This document shows positions 32,578 to 41,135 of a DNA stretch of 64,000 bases, piece after piece. The position numbers and the translations under genes are program-made. Origin of the DNA: Paraburkholderia sp. BL21I4N1 (GTDB lineage: Bacteria > Pseudomonadota > Gammaproteobacteria > Burkholderiales > Burkholderiaceae); the NCBI RefSeq assembly GCF_002973525.1, contig NZ_PVEN01000013.1, positions 1-64,000 on the forward strand, read 5' to 3'. Positions within the stretch are counted from its first letter, which is position 1; each line of letters opens with the position of its first letter. Below the pieces are notes generated by a model. The model was not told where the DNA came from. It saw nothing but the letters and a program-made list of their open reading frames with translations, and searched no databases.

Positions 32578-33768
32578 ATGGACGACTCCCTGAACTTCGA
32601 CACGCTGGCGGTCCGCTCGGGCACGGCGCGCAGCGACTTCAACGAACATTCGGAAGCGATTTTCCTGACCTCGAGCTTTGTGTTCGCGAGCGCCGCGGAT
32701 GCCGCCGAGAAATTCAAGAACTCCGAAGACAACTACACCTATTCGCGTTTCACGAACCCGACGGTCACGATGTTCCAGGACCGCCTGGCCGCGCTCGAAG
32801 GCGGTGAAGCCTGTATGGCGACGGCATCGGGCATGGCCGCGATCATGTCGGTGGTGATGTGCGCGCTGCAGGCCGGCGACCACCTGGTGAGCTCGCAGGC
32901 CCTGTTCGGCTCGACGCTCGGCATGTTCTCGCAAATTTTCACGAAGTTCGGCATCACGACCACGTTCGTCGATCCGACCGATCTGGACGCGTGGAAAAAC
33001 GCCGTGCGTTCCGAGACGAAGATGTTCTTCCTCGAAACGCCGTCGAATCCGCTGACGGAAGTGTCCGATATCGAAGCGATCAGCAAGATCGCCAAGGCCG
33101 CGAACGCGCTGTTCGTGGTGGACAACTGTTTCTGTAGTCCGGCGCTGCAACAGCCGTTGAAGCTCGGCGCGGACGTGGTGATGCATTCGGCCACCAAGTT
33201 CCTAGACGGTCAGGGTCGCGTGTTGGGCGGCGCGCTGGTCGGCTCGAAGCAGTTCATCATGGAAAAGGTGTTCCCGTTCGTGCGTAGCGCCGGGCCGACG
33301 CTGTCCGCGTTCAATGCGTGGGTGCTGCTCAAGGGCATGGAAACGCTGTCGCTGCGCGTCGAAAAACAGTCGGCGAATGCGCTGGAAATCGCGCGCTGGC
33401 TGGAGACGCATCCGGCCGTGAATCGCGTGTTCTATCCGGGGCTGGAATCGCATCCGCAGCACGCGCTGGCCATGCGTCAGCAGAAGGCGGGCGGCGCGAT
33501 TCTGTCGTTCGAACTGAAGGGCGACACGCCGGAACAGATGCGCGCTAACGCATGGCGGGTAATCGACAGCACGAAGATCTGTTCGATCACCGGCAATCTC
33601 GGCGATACGCGCACCACGATCACGCATCCGGCGACTACCACGCATGGTCGCGTGACGCCGGAAGCGCGCGCGGCGGCGGGCATCAGCGAAGGCTTGATCC
33701 GGCTGGCGGTGGGTCTGGAAAACGCCGCGGATATTCGCGGTGATCTGGAGCGCGGTCTGGCGGGTTAA
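32578..33768 (+). CDS. metZ: O-succinylhomoserine sulfhydrylase
   Basis: A 396-residue PLP enzyme of the Cys/Met-metabolism family that makes homocysteine from an O-acylhomoserine and sulfide. Visible: FDTLAVRSGTARSDFNEHSEAIFLTSSFVF, YSRFTNPTV, ATASGMAAIMSV, the PLP Lys in MHSATKFLDGQGRVLGG, and the C-terminal ITHPATTTHGR. The MetZ-type opening favours the succinyl enzyme over cystathionine synthase. The start at 32578 is chosen because the upstream in-frame codons run across the terminator. Expression is probably SAM-controlled by the upstream riboswitch. Confidence 0.95.
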   Translation: MDDSLNFDTLAVRSGTARSDFNEHSEAIFLTSSFVFASAADAAEKFKNSEDNYTYSRFTNPTVTMFQDRLAALEGGEACMATASGMAAIMSVVMCALQAGDHLVSSQALFGSTLGMFSQIFTKFGITTTFVDPTDLDAWKNAVRSETKMFFLETPSNPLTEVSDIEAISKIAKAANALFVVDNCFCSPALQQPLKLGADVVMHSATKFLDGQGRVLGGALVGSKQFIMEKVFPFVRSAGPTLSAFNAWVLLKGMETLSLRVEKQSANALEIARWLETHPAVNRVFYPGLESHPQHALAMRQQKAGGAILSFELKGDTPEQMRANAWRVIDSTKICSITGNLGDTRTTITHPATTTHGRVTPEARAAAGISEGLIRLAVGLENAADIRGDLERGLAG

Positions 33769-33836
33769 GCGAAGCGGGATTGAAAGCAGGCAAGGCAGGC
33801 CGCGAATTCAACGCGGCTCGCGCGGCAACGCTGCGC

Positions 33837-34616
33837 TCAGTGGCGCAGCGCGCGCCATTGGCCAGGCGCCAGCCCAAAACGCCGCGTGAAGGCGTGTGTG
33901 AAAGCGCTCTGATCGCCGAAGCCGATATCCAGCGCGATATCGGTCAACGAACGGCGCGGATCCGCGAGCAACGTGAGCGACGTGTCGAGCCGCAAGCGCT
34001 GCAAATAGCGATGCGGCGTCTCACCGAAGGCGTCGATAAAAACCTGATGAAAGCGCCGGATGCCGAAGCCGCAATGCGCGGCGAGGTCGGCAATACGCAG
34101 CGGTTCCGACAAATGCGCGCGCAACCAGCGATCGATACGCGCGAAGTCGAGACCGGCGCCAGGCGCGAGCGCACCGGCCGTGGTGCCGGAGTCGGCCACC
34201 AGCGCAGCGCCCAGGCGGGCCGCTGCATCCCAATGAAAACGACGGGCATCAAGATCGTCGCTCCGAGCGCCGCCGGTAGCGTGCGCCGCAATTCGATGCA
34301 CGAGCTGCGTTAATGATGTGTCGACCGTCACGGCCCGCGCGCGGTCGAACAAGCGCTCCGGCACGGCCAGCGACGTTGCCGGCAGATCCAGCACCAACTG
34401 CCGGTTCTCGCCGACGCCCGCGTAGTCGTGCCGCGCACCTGCCGGAATGAGCCACGCGGAGCCGGCGTCGATCTGTTGCGCAACGCCATTCACCGCCATC
34501 ACCATCGCGCCGTCGAGGCCGAGCACGACCTGATGAAAGTCATGCACGTCCGACGCTTCCACCGCGCCGTAACGACGCAGCGAAACGCAAGGGATGGTGG
34601 CGGTGGCGTGGTTCAT
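33837..34616 (-). CDS. AraC-family transcriptional regulator
   Basis: A 259-residue regulator. The N-terminal part is a cupin-like sensing domain (VHDFHQVVLGLDGAM, AWLIPAGARHDYAG). The C-terminal two-helix DNA-binding domain is clear: RIADLAAHCGFGIRRFHQVFIDAFGETPHRYLQRLRLD and DIALDIGFGDQSAFTHAFTRRFGLAPGQWR. It starts at the ATG at 34616, two codons inside a possible TTG start. Its neighbour on the same strand is an FKBP gene 50 bases upstream; metZ converges on it. The effector and targets are unknown. Confidence 0.92.
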   Translation of the reverse strand: MNHATATIPCVSLRRYGAVEASDVHDFHQVVLGLDGAMVMAVNGVAQQIDAGSAWLIPAGARHDYAGVGENRQLVLDLPATSLAVPERLFDRARAVTVDTSLTQLVHRIAAHATGGARSDDLDARRFHWDAAARLGAALVADSGTTAGALAPGAGLDFARIDRWLRAHLSEPLRIADLAAHCGFGIRRFHQVFIDAFGETPHRYLQRLRLDTSLTLLADPRRSLTDIALDIGFGDQSAFTHAFTRRFGLAPGQWRALRH

Positions 34617-34668
34617 CGTCAAAGCGCAGTCACCCGCAAATAGCCAGGCGACCCAAAACGCGTAAAAC

Positions 34669-35010
34669 TTAAACGCCGAGCAATTCGACTTCGAACACGA
34701 GCGTTGCGTTCGGCGGAATCACGCCGCCCGCGCCGCGCACGCCGTAGCCGAGTTGCGGCGGAATGGTCAGTTTGCGCGTGCCGCCGACCTTCATGCCTTG
34801 CACGCCTTCGTCCCAACCCTTGATGACCATGCCGCCGCCCAGCACGAATGCGAACGGGTCGTTGCGGTCCTTGCTCGAGTCGAACTTCTGACCATCGGTC
34901 AGCCAGCCGGTGTAGTGCACGCTGACGCTCTTGCCGGCAACGGCTTCGGCGCCAGTGCCTTCCACGATGTCTTCGTACTTCAGGCCGGATTCGGTAGTGA
35001 CAGTCGACAT
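34669..35010 (-). CDS. FKBP-type peptidyl-prolyl cis-trans isomerase
   Basis: A 113-residue single-domain isomerase. SGLKYEDIVEGTGAEA, VSVHYTGWLTDGQKFDSS, FVLGGGMVIKGWDEGVQGM, RKLTIPPQLGYG and a final ATLVFEVELL are the full FKBP core with the active-site Tyr, Phe, Asp and Trp positions. There is no signal peptide, so it is cytoplasmic. AGGAG precedes the ATG. The next gene (35199) is divergent. Confidence 0.96.
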   Translation of the reverse strand: MSTVTTESGLKYEDIVEGTGAEAVAGKSVSVHYTGWLTDGQKFDSSKDRNDPFAFVLGGGMVIKGWDEGVQGMKVGGTRKLTIPPQLGYGVRGAGGVIPPNATLVFEVELLGV

Positions 35011-35198
35011 GTAACGCTCCTCAGTTCAAAAACGTAAAAACCGACATTGTAGGCGTGTTGGCGGCGCCTCGTTGAGGATTGCCGCGTGGCACGCGGATTG
35101 CATGGAAATTGGCCATCCGGCCAGGCTGGTCGCGCCGGATGCCATGCCTATAATGGGGCTTCTTTCAATCATCATGCACTGCCTGAGAGGGCTCGATC

Positions 35199-36005
35199 GT
35201 GACAACGTCTTCAACCGGAACCGCCGGCGCGCAGCCGGCACCTTCCGGCTCCGCCGTCTCCGAGCGTACCGCGCATCTGTGCGCCGAAACCGCGCTGTTC
35301 ATGCGTGACCACGTGTTGTCGCTGGTGTCGCACGATTTGCGCGGTCCGTTGAACGCGATCCATAGCTGGGCCTACGTGCTCGAGCGCAAGCTCGACGCGA
35401 ACGACCCCAACGCACAACGCGCCGTCACCGGTATTCGCAATGGCGTGGACCAGCAGGTGAAGCTGCTCGAAACGATCGTGGATGCCACGCGCGCCGAAAC
35501 CAAATCGCTGGCGCTCGCGTATGCATCGTTCCCGCTGCATCCATTGCTCGACGACACGATCGAAGACGTGCGCACGGGTTTGGCTCGCTCGCGCCAGGTC
35601 GAGATCGCGCTCGACTCGCAACTCGGCACCGAGCAGCTCAACGGCGACCGCGCACGCCTTGCCGCCGCGCTGTGGCTGATGCTCGCGTTCACGGTCGAAG
35701 CCAGCGCCGAAGGCGCCAGCGTCACGCTGGCCACGCGCGCCGACACGACCGCATGGCATGCCAGCGTCACCTACCACAGCAATCTCGCCGCGTTGAGCGA
35801 TCCTGCGTTGCCGCATCTGCTCGAAGCGTTTGCTCGCAAGCAGGCTGGCGAGCCGCGCGAAGCCAAACGCATTGCGTGGGTGCTGGCGCTATGTAAGCGC
35901 GTCGCGGAAGCGCACGGCGGCAGTTTCGAGCAGATCGACGCGAGCGAGAGCGAGGCGGCCCGACTTGCACTGCGCATACCGCTGAGCGCAACCGCGCCGA
36001 AGTGA
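35199..36005 (+). CDS. Soluble histidine-kinase-like protein with degenerate ATPase domain
   Basis: A 268-residue protein starting with GTG after a gagagg site. The dimerisation/phosphoacceptor part is well kept: LSLVSHDLRGPLNAIHSWAYVLERKL with the H-box His. The second half resembles the catalytic domain only loosely: LSDPALPHLLEAFARK and VLALCKRVAEAHGG match the segments around and after the ATP lid, but the D-x-G-x-G glycine box is missing. No membrane segment or sensor domain is present. It may be a phosphotransfer or regulatory pseudokinase; no response regulator lies beside it. Confidence 0.8.
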   Translation: MTTSSTGTAGAQPAPSGSAVSERTAHLCAETALFMRDHVLSLVSHDLRGPLNAIHSWAYVLERKLDANDPNAQRAVTGIRNGVDQQVKLLETIVDATRAETKSLALAYASFPLHPLLDDTIEDVRTGLARSRQVEIALDSQLGTEQLNGDRARLAAALWLMLAFTVEASAEGASVTLATRADTTAWHASVTYHSNLAALSDPALPHLLEAFARKQAGEPREAKRIAWVLALCKRVAEAHGGSFEQIDASESEAARLALRIPLSATAPK

Positions 36006-36098
36006 GCACGCCGTCTCGGCGTATGACTGCGCGCGGTTAGCTTTTCATCGGGCTTTCACCCTCTATACTGACAACTTTTGTTGCCGGAGCCCTTCGCT

Positions 36099-37445
36099 TT
36101 GATCCAGGTTGTCGCCCTCATTGGCGCGTTGTTTCTCGTTGCCCTCAACGGTTTCTTTGTTGCGGCTGAATTCGGTCTGGTCAAACTGCGGGCTACGCGC
36201 GTGCAGAGCCTCGCCGCGAAACACGGCATGCGCGGCCGTTTGCTGGCCAAGGTGCATGGACGTCTCGACGCTTACCTGTCTGCCTGTCAGCTCGGTATTA
36301 CGCTGGCGTCGCTCGGTCTTGGCTGGATCGGTGAGCCCGCGTTCGCGCAACTGCTCACGCCGGTCTTCACGCTGCTCGGCGTGGAGTCGGAGAAGCTGAT
36401 TCACGGCGTTTCACTGTTCTTCGCGTTTTCGTGTATTTCGTTCCTGCATATCGTGGTGGGCGAACTGGCGCCGAAGTCGCTGGCCATCCGCGAGGCCGAG
36501 AAAGTGTCGCTGTGGGCGGCCACGCCGTTGTACGGCTTCTACTGGGCCATGTATCCGTTCATCTGGGTGCTTAATTCGAGCGCCAACGCGGTGCTGAAGC
36601 TGGCCGGCCTCGACGCCGACCACGGTCACGACTCGCATTACTCGACCGACGAACTCAAGCTGATCCTGCGCGGCCGCCGCGCCAACGTGGCGAGCGAGCT
36701 GGGCGCGGCGGACGCCGGCGCGTACAGCCAGGACGAATGGAACACGATCGCGCATTCGCTCGATTTTTCGCGCATGACCGTGTCGGATCTCATGCGTCCT
36801 GCTTATGAAATGGTCGGCTTGCGGCGCGACCTGCCGTTGCGCGAGAACATGCAGGTGGTGGCGCGGCATCGCTTCAGCCGCTATCCGCTGTTCGAAGATG
36901 CGGCCGGCGAACGCGTGGCCGGCATGATCCACTTGAAGGATCTGCTGCTGGCGCGTCATGCGGGCAGCACGCTCGACGATCTGTCGAAATACGCGCGGCC
37001 CGTGCAGTACGTGAAGCCGGACATGCCCGCACTGGAACTGTTTCGCCGCTTTCGCAAAGGCGCGCCGCATTTCGCGCTGGTCGGCCACAAGAACGCGAAG
37101 CCGATCGGCTTCCTGACGCTCGACAATCTGCTCGGGGCACTGGTCGGCCAGATTCACGACGAATTCCGTCAGGGCGACGCCGACTGGACACGCATGGACG
37201 ACGGCACCTTGATGGGCAAGGGCAGCTTGCCGGTGGTGTCGCTGGAGCGGGCGTTGGGGATCGATATCGACGAAGGTAAGGCCGAATCGGTCGGCGGTCT
37301 CGTGATTCAGGCGCTCAACGATCTGCCCACCGAGGGCCAGCGCGTGGAATTCGACCGCTTCGACGTGGTGGTCAAGAAGATGAAAGGGCCGCGCATCGTG
37401 CTCGTGCGCGTGTACCCGAAGACCTTCGACGACGAAGGCGGTTGA
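36099..37445 (+). CDS. CNNM/CorC-like membrane protein with CBS pair (hemolysin family)
   Basis: About 448 residues. The DUF21 membrane part begins VVALIGALFLVALNGFFVAAEFGLVKLRATR and holds AYLSACQLGITLASLGLGWIGEP and the VVGELAPKSLAIREAE segment; two CBS domains follow (MTVSDLMRPAYEMVGL, VVARHRFSRYPLFED, GMIHLKDLLLARH) and then a transporter-associated CorC_HlyC domain (LPVVSLERALGIDID, DRFDVVVKKMKGPRI). Such proteins are linked to magnesium or cobalt efflux. I chose the TTG at 36099, nine bases after GGAG; TTG at 36078 is an alternative. Confidence 0.92.
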   Translation: MIQVVALIGALFLVALNGFFVAAEFGLVKLRATRVQSLAAKHGMRGRLLAKVHGRLDAYLSACQLGITLASLGLGWIGEPAFAQLLTPVFTLLGVESEKLIHGVSLFFAFSCISFLHIVVGELAPKSLAIREAEKVSLWAATPLYGFYWAMYPFIWVLNSSANAVLKLAGLDADHGHDSHYSTDELKLILRGRRANVASELGAADAGAYSQDEWNTIAHSLDFSRMTVSDLMRPAYEMVGLRRDLPLRENMQVVARHRFSRYPLFEDAAGERVAGMIHLKDLLLARHAGSTLDDLSKYARPVQYVKPDMPALELFRRFRKGAPHFALVGHKNAKPIGFLTLDNLLGALVGQIHDEFRQGDADWTRMDDGTLMGKGSLPVVSLERALGIDIDEGKAESVGGLVIQALNDLPTEGQRVEFDRFDVVVKKMKGPRIVLVRVYPKTFDDEGG

Positions 37446-37523
37446 AAGCCTTTTCCGCTGAATCCGGCAAAGCGTACTGCCTTATTGCTCGCGTAGAATC
37501 GTTGTCCACATCGAGGGGGCGAC

Positions 37524-38246
37524 ATGGGGTATCTGCTGGTTCTGGGCGTGGGCTTGCTCGCGGGCACGCTGAGCGGCGTGATCGGTACCGGTTCGTCCAT
37601 GCTGCTAATGCCTGTGCTCGTGATGCTGTACGGTCCGCAACAGGCGGTGCCGATCATGGCGATCGCCGCGATCATGGGCAACTTCGGCAAGGTCCTCGCG
37701 TGGTGGCGCGAGATCGATTGGCGCGCTTGCGGTGCCTACTGCGTGACTGCCGTGCCGGGCGCCGCGCTCGGTGTGCGGACCCTGCTCGCACTGCCGCCTC
37801 ACGCGGTTGAAATCGCGCTGGGGCTATTCTTTGTCGCGATGGTGCCCACGCGTCGCTGGCTCGCACGGCGGGCCGTCAAATTCTCTCTGTGGCACCTTTC
37901 GCTGATTGGCGGCGTGGTGGGTTTTCTCACCGGCATCGTGGTGTCGACCGGGCCGATTACCGTGCCGGTGTTCATGTCTTATGGCCTTGTCAAAGGCGCT
38001 TTTCTCGCAACGGAAGCAGCCGGCTCATTGACCGTGTATGCCGCGAAAGTCGCGGTGTTCAGCCACTTCGGCGCGTTGCCGTTGCGAGTGGTGATCGATG
38101 GTCTGATCACCGGTTCCGCGTTGATGACAGGCTCGTTTGCGGCACGCAGCATCGTGGTGCGGATGAGTCCCGCCACCTTCAAGCTGGTGGTCGACGGTTT
38201 GATGTTGTCCTCGGGGCTCTCGCTGCTGTGGGCGGCAGGGCGCTAA
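37524..38246 (+). CDS. TSUP (TauE/SafE) family membrane transporter
   Basis: A 240-residue permease-like protein with about seven hydrophobic segments. The N-terminal MGYLLVLGVGLLAGTLSGVIGTGSSMLLMPVLVMLYGPQQAVPIMAIAAIMGN is the family repeat, and IGGVVGFLTGIVVSTGPITVPVFMSYGL is its second copy. The family exports or imports sulfur-containing or organic anions; the substrate cannot be told. A gaggggg site precedes the ATG. It converges with the dipeptidase gene. Confidence 0.9.
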   Translation: MGYLLVLGVGLLAGTLSGVIGTGSSMLLMPVLVMLYGPQQAVPIMAIAAIMGNFGKVLAWWREIDWRACGAYCVTAVPGAALGVRTLLALPPHAVEIALGLFFVAMVPTRRWLARRAVKFSLWHLSLIGGVVGFLTGIVVSTGPITVPVFMSYGLVKGAFLATEAAGSLTVYAAKVAVFSHFGALPLRVVIDGLITGSALMTGSFAARSIVVRMSPATFKLVVDGLMLSSGLSLLWAAGR

Positions 38247-38272
38247 AACACGGCGGCGTTGAGCCGCACCGA

Positions 38273-39760
38273 TCACCCCACCGAGACTTCGAACACGCGC
38301 CGGTAATTGCCGCCCAGAATCGCGCTCACCTCTTCCTGCGTGAACCCGGCGACCAGCAACGCGCTCGCCAGATCGGGCAACTGCTCGTAGCTGCGAAACA
38401 CCGGCGGCGAGATAAAGCCGAGCATGTCGCTTCCCAGGCCGACATGCTCCACGCCGACTACATCGGCCATGCGCTTGATGCCTTCGGCCATCGCGTGGAT
38501 ATCCTTGAAGGACCCTGAACTCGGCCACACGCCGATCACGCCACCCGTGCCGGCGATCACGCGCGCGTGGTCCGGCGTGATGAGCCGGCTGCGCGACGAA
38601 GGATGCGTGGCCAACGCCGAATGCGACAGCACGAGAGGCTTGGTGGACGTATCGGCGGCGCGCTTGACCAGGTTGTAAGTGCCGTGCGCGACATCCACGA
38701 CGATACCCAGCGCGTTGCAACGGCGCACCACCTCCGCGCCGGTATCGGTCAGCCCGCCGTGCACCGGCGGCTCGGTCTGGATATCGCCGAGCTCGTTCAC
38801 GCGATAGTGCGTGAGCTGCAAATGTCGCAATTGATGCTTTACGTACGCCTCGTCGACGCGATCCACCTGGCCTTCGAGAAAATCCCCGCCCTCGGCGGAA
38901 ATGATGGCGCACGGTCCGAGCGAACCCTTCCCCGCGAGCGACGCCGCGTTCGTCACTACCTGCATCCGCTCGCGCTCGATCAATTGATGCGCGCGCTGAA
39001 ATTCGGTTTGACCGAGTGCATACAACTCGCCTGGCTGCGGATCGCGCCACGCTTCGAAGCGCTTGTGGTTCTCCGCGACGCGCGTGACCGTCGTATCCGT
39101 GACGATCGCCAGGCAGATCACGTTCATGCCGCCTTTGCGCATCGGCGCGGCGAGCGGCAGAAACGGTCGATGCGCACCGATCGCCGGATCGCGCGACACG
39201 ATCACGCGGCCGGCGTGGCTGTGCATGTCGATGGCGAGCGTGCCGGACGGCGCTTGCCATGACGGCGCTTGCGATGAAGCCGCTTGCGAGGAAGCCGCGC
39301 TGTCGCCGCTTGCCGGCGCCGCAGGGTCGTCTTGCGCATGGGGATCGGTATAGCTCGCGAAACGGCCAGGCGCACACGCCGCGAGTCCCAGTGCCACGCC
39401 GGAAGAAAGAAACGTGCGCCGGCTGAAGGTGCGCGGCACAGCATGCGGACTCTCGAGCGCGGTCGCTTCGACCAGTCGATAGCGCCAACCCGCGGGGTCG
39501 TCGATCAGACGCAGCAGCCGGCCGCGTAACGTCACCGCATCGGCTTGCGGTGCAAGCGGCACAGCCGTATAGACTTCGATCGAAGCCGCCGGATTGCGCG
39601 GCACGCAACCCCCGCAGCAGGGTTCGTCGGCGCTGAGCAGAAAATAATCGACCGACTCGGCTTGCGGATCCAGCGGAATCATCCAACCCGTGATGTCGAT
39701 GGTCGTGTCATGCAGCGTGTCGGTATTGCCATCGCGAATCGTCGGCCAGTCGAGGGTCAT
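38273..39760 (-). CDS. Renal-dipeptidase-like peptidase (M19) with N-terminal extension and internal Tat/lipobox signal
   Basis: A 495-residue protein, ATG at 39760 with AGGA six bases upstream (an ATG two codons earlier is too close to it). Residues about 180-495 are an M19 membrane-dipeptidase barrel: DMHSHAGR metal site, AIISAEGGDFLEG, LQLTHYRVNELGD, VVDVAHGTYNLV, LVLSHSALATHPSSRSR and VGLGSDMLGF. Before it, at about residues 112-130, lies SRRTFLSSGVALGLAAC, a twin-arginine plus lipobox signal that would normally be the protein's N-terminus. The first 110 residues form a separate DUF3299-like domain (ITGWMIPLDP, SVDYFLLSADEPCCGGCVP). The TetR gene lies just upstream on the same strand. Confidence 0.85.
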   Translation of the reverse strand: MTLDWPTIRDGNTDTLHDTTIDITGWMIPLDPQAESVDYFLLSADEPCCGGCVPRNPAASIEVYTAVPLAPQADAVTLRGRLLRLIDDPAGWRYRLVEATALESPHAVPRTFSRRTFLSSGVALGLAACAPGRFASYTDPHAQDDPAAPASGDSAASSQAASSQAPSWQAPSGTLAIDMHSHAGRVIVSRDPAIGAHRPFLPLAAPMRKGGMNVICLAIVTDTTVTRVAENHKRFEAWRDPQPGELYALGQTEFQRAHQLIERERMQVVTNAASLAGKGSLGPCAIISAEGGDFLEGQVDRVDEAYVKHQLRHLQLTHYRVNELGDIQTEPPVHGGLTDTGAEVVRRCNALGIVVDVAHGTYNLVKRAADTSTKPLVLSHSALATHPSSRSRLITPDHARVIAGTGGVIGVWPSSGSFKDIHAMAEGIKRMADVVGVEHVGLGSDMLGFISPPVFRSYEQLPDLASALLVAGFTQEEVSAILGGNYRRVFEVSVG

Positions 39761-39781
39761 CGGCATTCCTGTTGGGGCGAT

Positions 39782-40417
39782 TTATTGGCGAGCCGACGCG
39801 GTCCGGCTTTTATCGGGCGTCAGCGTACCCACCATGCTTTCAACGAGCTTCAACGCGTCCGCTTTCAGCGCGACGGGATCGTCCGCGTTGTCGAGCAACT
39901 GCGCCGCCTCGCACACCATGCTGCCGATCATGCGCGCGGCAAGGTAAGCGTGGCTCCGGGCTTTTTCATTATGACCTGCCGGACCGACCAGCGCGTCGAT
40001 CAGCAGCCCATAGACGTGCGCTTCTTCTATCTCACGGCAACGCGCCGTGCCGAGCACGGCGGGCGCGGTTTCGATAACGAGTTGCCGGTAAGCAGGCTCG
40101 CAACAGACCTCCAGAAACTCGCGAATGCCCGCGCTGACGCGCTTCGCCTTAGGCGCGGCCCCGGCAGCGGCCTTCACTTTCGACGCGGCCTGTTCCTGCA
40201 ACGTGCCCACCAGCGCGTCGAAGAGTTCGGCTTTATCGGCGAAGTGGTGATAGAACGCGCCGCGCGTCACGCGTGCGCTGCGCGCGATGGCCTCGATGCC
40301 GACCTGCTGATAACCCTGCGATGCGAAGAGCTCACCGGCCGCGCTGATTAGCGCCTGACGTGTGGCGTCCGCGTATTCCTCGCGGCGGGATTTGGGCGGT
40401 ACACCTGCGCTCGGCAT
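39782..40417 (-). CDS. TetR-family transcriptional regulator
   Basis: A 211-residue regulator. The N-terminal helix-turn-helix is typical: RQALISAAGELFASQGYQQVGIEAIARSARVTRGAFYHHFADKAELFDALV. The ligand domain is of the sort with a C-terminal LVESMVGTL helix. The start at 40417 (MPSAGVPPKSRREEY) is chosen; an ORF extension of 48 codons upstream runs through the promoter region. A perfect palindrome (40464-40480) lies in its promoter and the divergent NTF2-like gene starts at 40579, so it probably represses both. The dipeptidase gene follows 22 bases after it. Confidence 0.92.
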   Translation of the reverse strand: MPSAGVPPKSRREEYADATRQALISAAGELFASQGYQQVGIEAIARSARVTRGAFYHHFADKAELFDALVGTLQEQAASKVKAAAGAAPKAKRVSAGIREFLEVCCEPAYRQLVIETAPAVLGTARCREIEEAHVYGLLIDALVGPAGHNEKARSHAYLAARMIGSMVCEAAQLLDNADDPVALKADALKLVESMVGTLTPDKSRTASARQ

Positions 40418-40463
40418 AGGACGGATTTTTATCCCTTGATTTTTCACATTCTGATTGTAGTAT

Positions 40464-40480
40464 ACATACACGTTGTATGT
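40464..40480. promoter_or_regulatory. Palindromic operator between tetR and the NTF2-like gene
   Basis: ACATACACGTTGTATGT is a perfect 7-3-7 inverted repeat 47 bases before the TetR ATG. A minus-strand -10-like TATACT (plus 40459-40464) touches its edge, so binding would block the tetR promoter. A third half-site (ATGTATGT, 40491-40498) lies nearby. Confidence 0.65.
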
Positions 40481-40578
40481 GAAAGTCTCGATGTATGTCG
40501 AGTTTGACTTTGCTTGCAGCGTGGAAAGACGGACGCACAACCCGTAGGTAGGCCATCCCAATCAGGAGCAGACCAAAA

Positions 40579-41028
40579 ATGACTCAGGCACAGCAATACC
40601 TTTCACCCACTGAAGAGCAGCTTTCGAATGCGCGCAAAGCCGTGCAACGGTTTGCCGCGGAATGGCAAAACCCGGTCGCGGATAATTTAAGAAGTCTGAT
40701 GCACGAGGACACGCGCAATCTGATTCCGCTCATGACGGAACCGGCCGATCGCGAAGGCGTGGTCGAGCATTTTCGCCAGGTGCTGACACAACTGCCGGAC
40801 TCGAAAGTCGACGTCTTGCAGTGGGCGCCCACCGGCGACGCTGTCATGATCGAATGGCGGGCATCGGCCACCGTAGCGGGTCAGCCGCTGAGTTGGCAAG
40901 GCGTCGACCGGTTTAATCTGCGTGGTGACCGGATGTACAAAGGGCAGGTGTATTGGGACACGCGACGTGTCGCCGAGCAGGTGGCCGAAGCGGTCAAACG
41001 TGCTCAACAGAACGGCTCGGCGAGTTAA
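40579..41028 (+). CDS. NTF2-like / SnoaL-like small protein
   Basis: A 149-residue protein whose middle and end look like the NTF2-like cone fold: NLRSLMHEDTRNLIPLMTEPADREGVVEHFRQVL, VMIEWRASATVAGQPLSWQGVDRFNLRGDRMYKGQVYWD. Such proteins are polyketide cyclases, isomerases or orphan ligand-binding proteins. AGGAG sits upstream of the ATG. It is divergent from the TetR gene with a shared operator and is probably its target. Its function cannot be told. Confidence 0.8.
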   Translation: MTQAQQYLSPTEEQLSNARKAVQRFAAEWQNPVADNLRSLMHEDTRNLIPLMTEPADREGVVEHFRQVLTQLPDSKVDVLQWAPTGDAVMIEWRASATVAGQPLSWQGVDRFNLRGDRMYKGQVYWDTRRVAEQVAEAVKRAQQNGSAS

Positions 41029-41073
41029 GAGCGCATCACGTTGAATGGCGGCGATGAGCCAGTCAGCCAGTAA

Positions 41074-41111
41074 AAAAGGCGGTTAAAGCACGCATGTTTT
41101 AACCGCCTTTT
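41074..41111. terminator. Bidirectional terminator between the NTF2-like gene and treY
   Basis: AAAAGGCGGTTAAA (41074-41087) pairs perfectly with TTTAACCGCCTTTT (41098-41111), with T-runs at the 3' side on both strands. It serves the converging plus-strand gene and the long minus-strand glucan operon. Confidence 0.92.
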
Positions 41112-41135
41112 CATCCGCTTAGAGACGACACCCGA

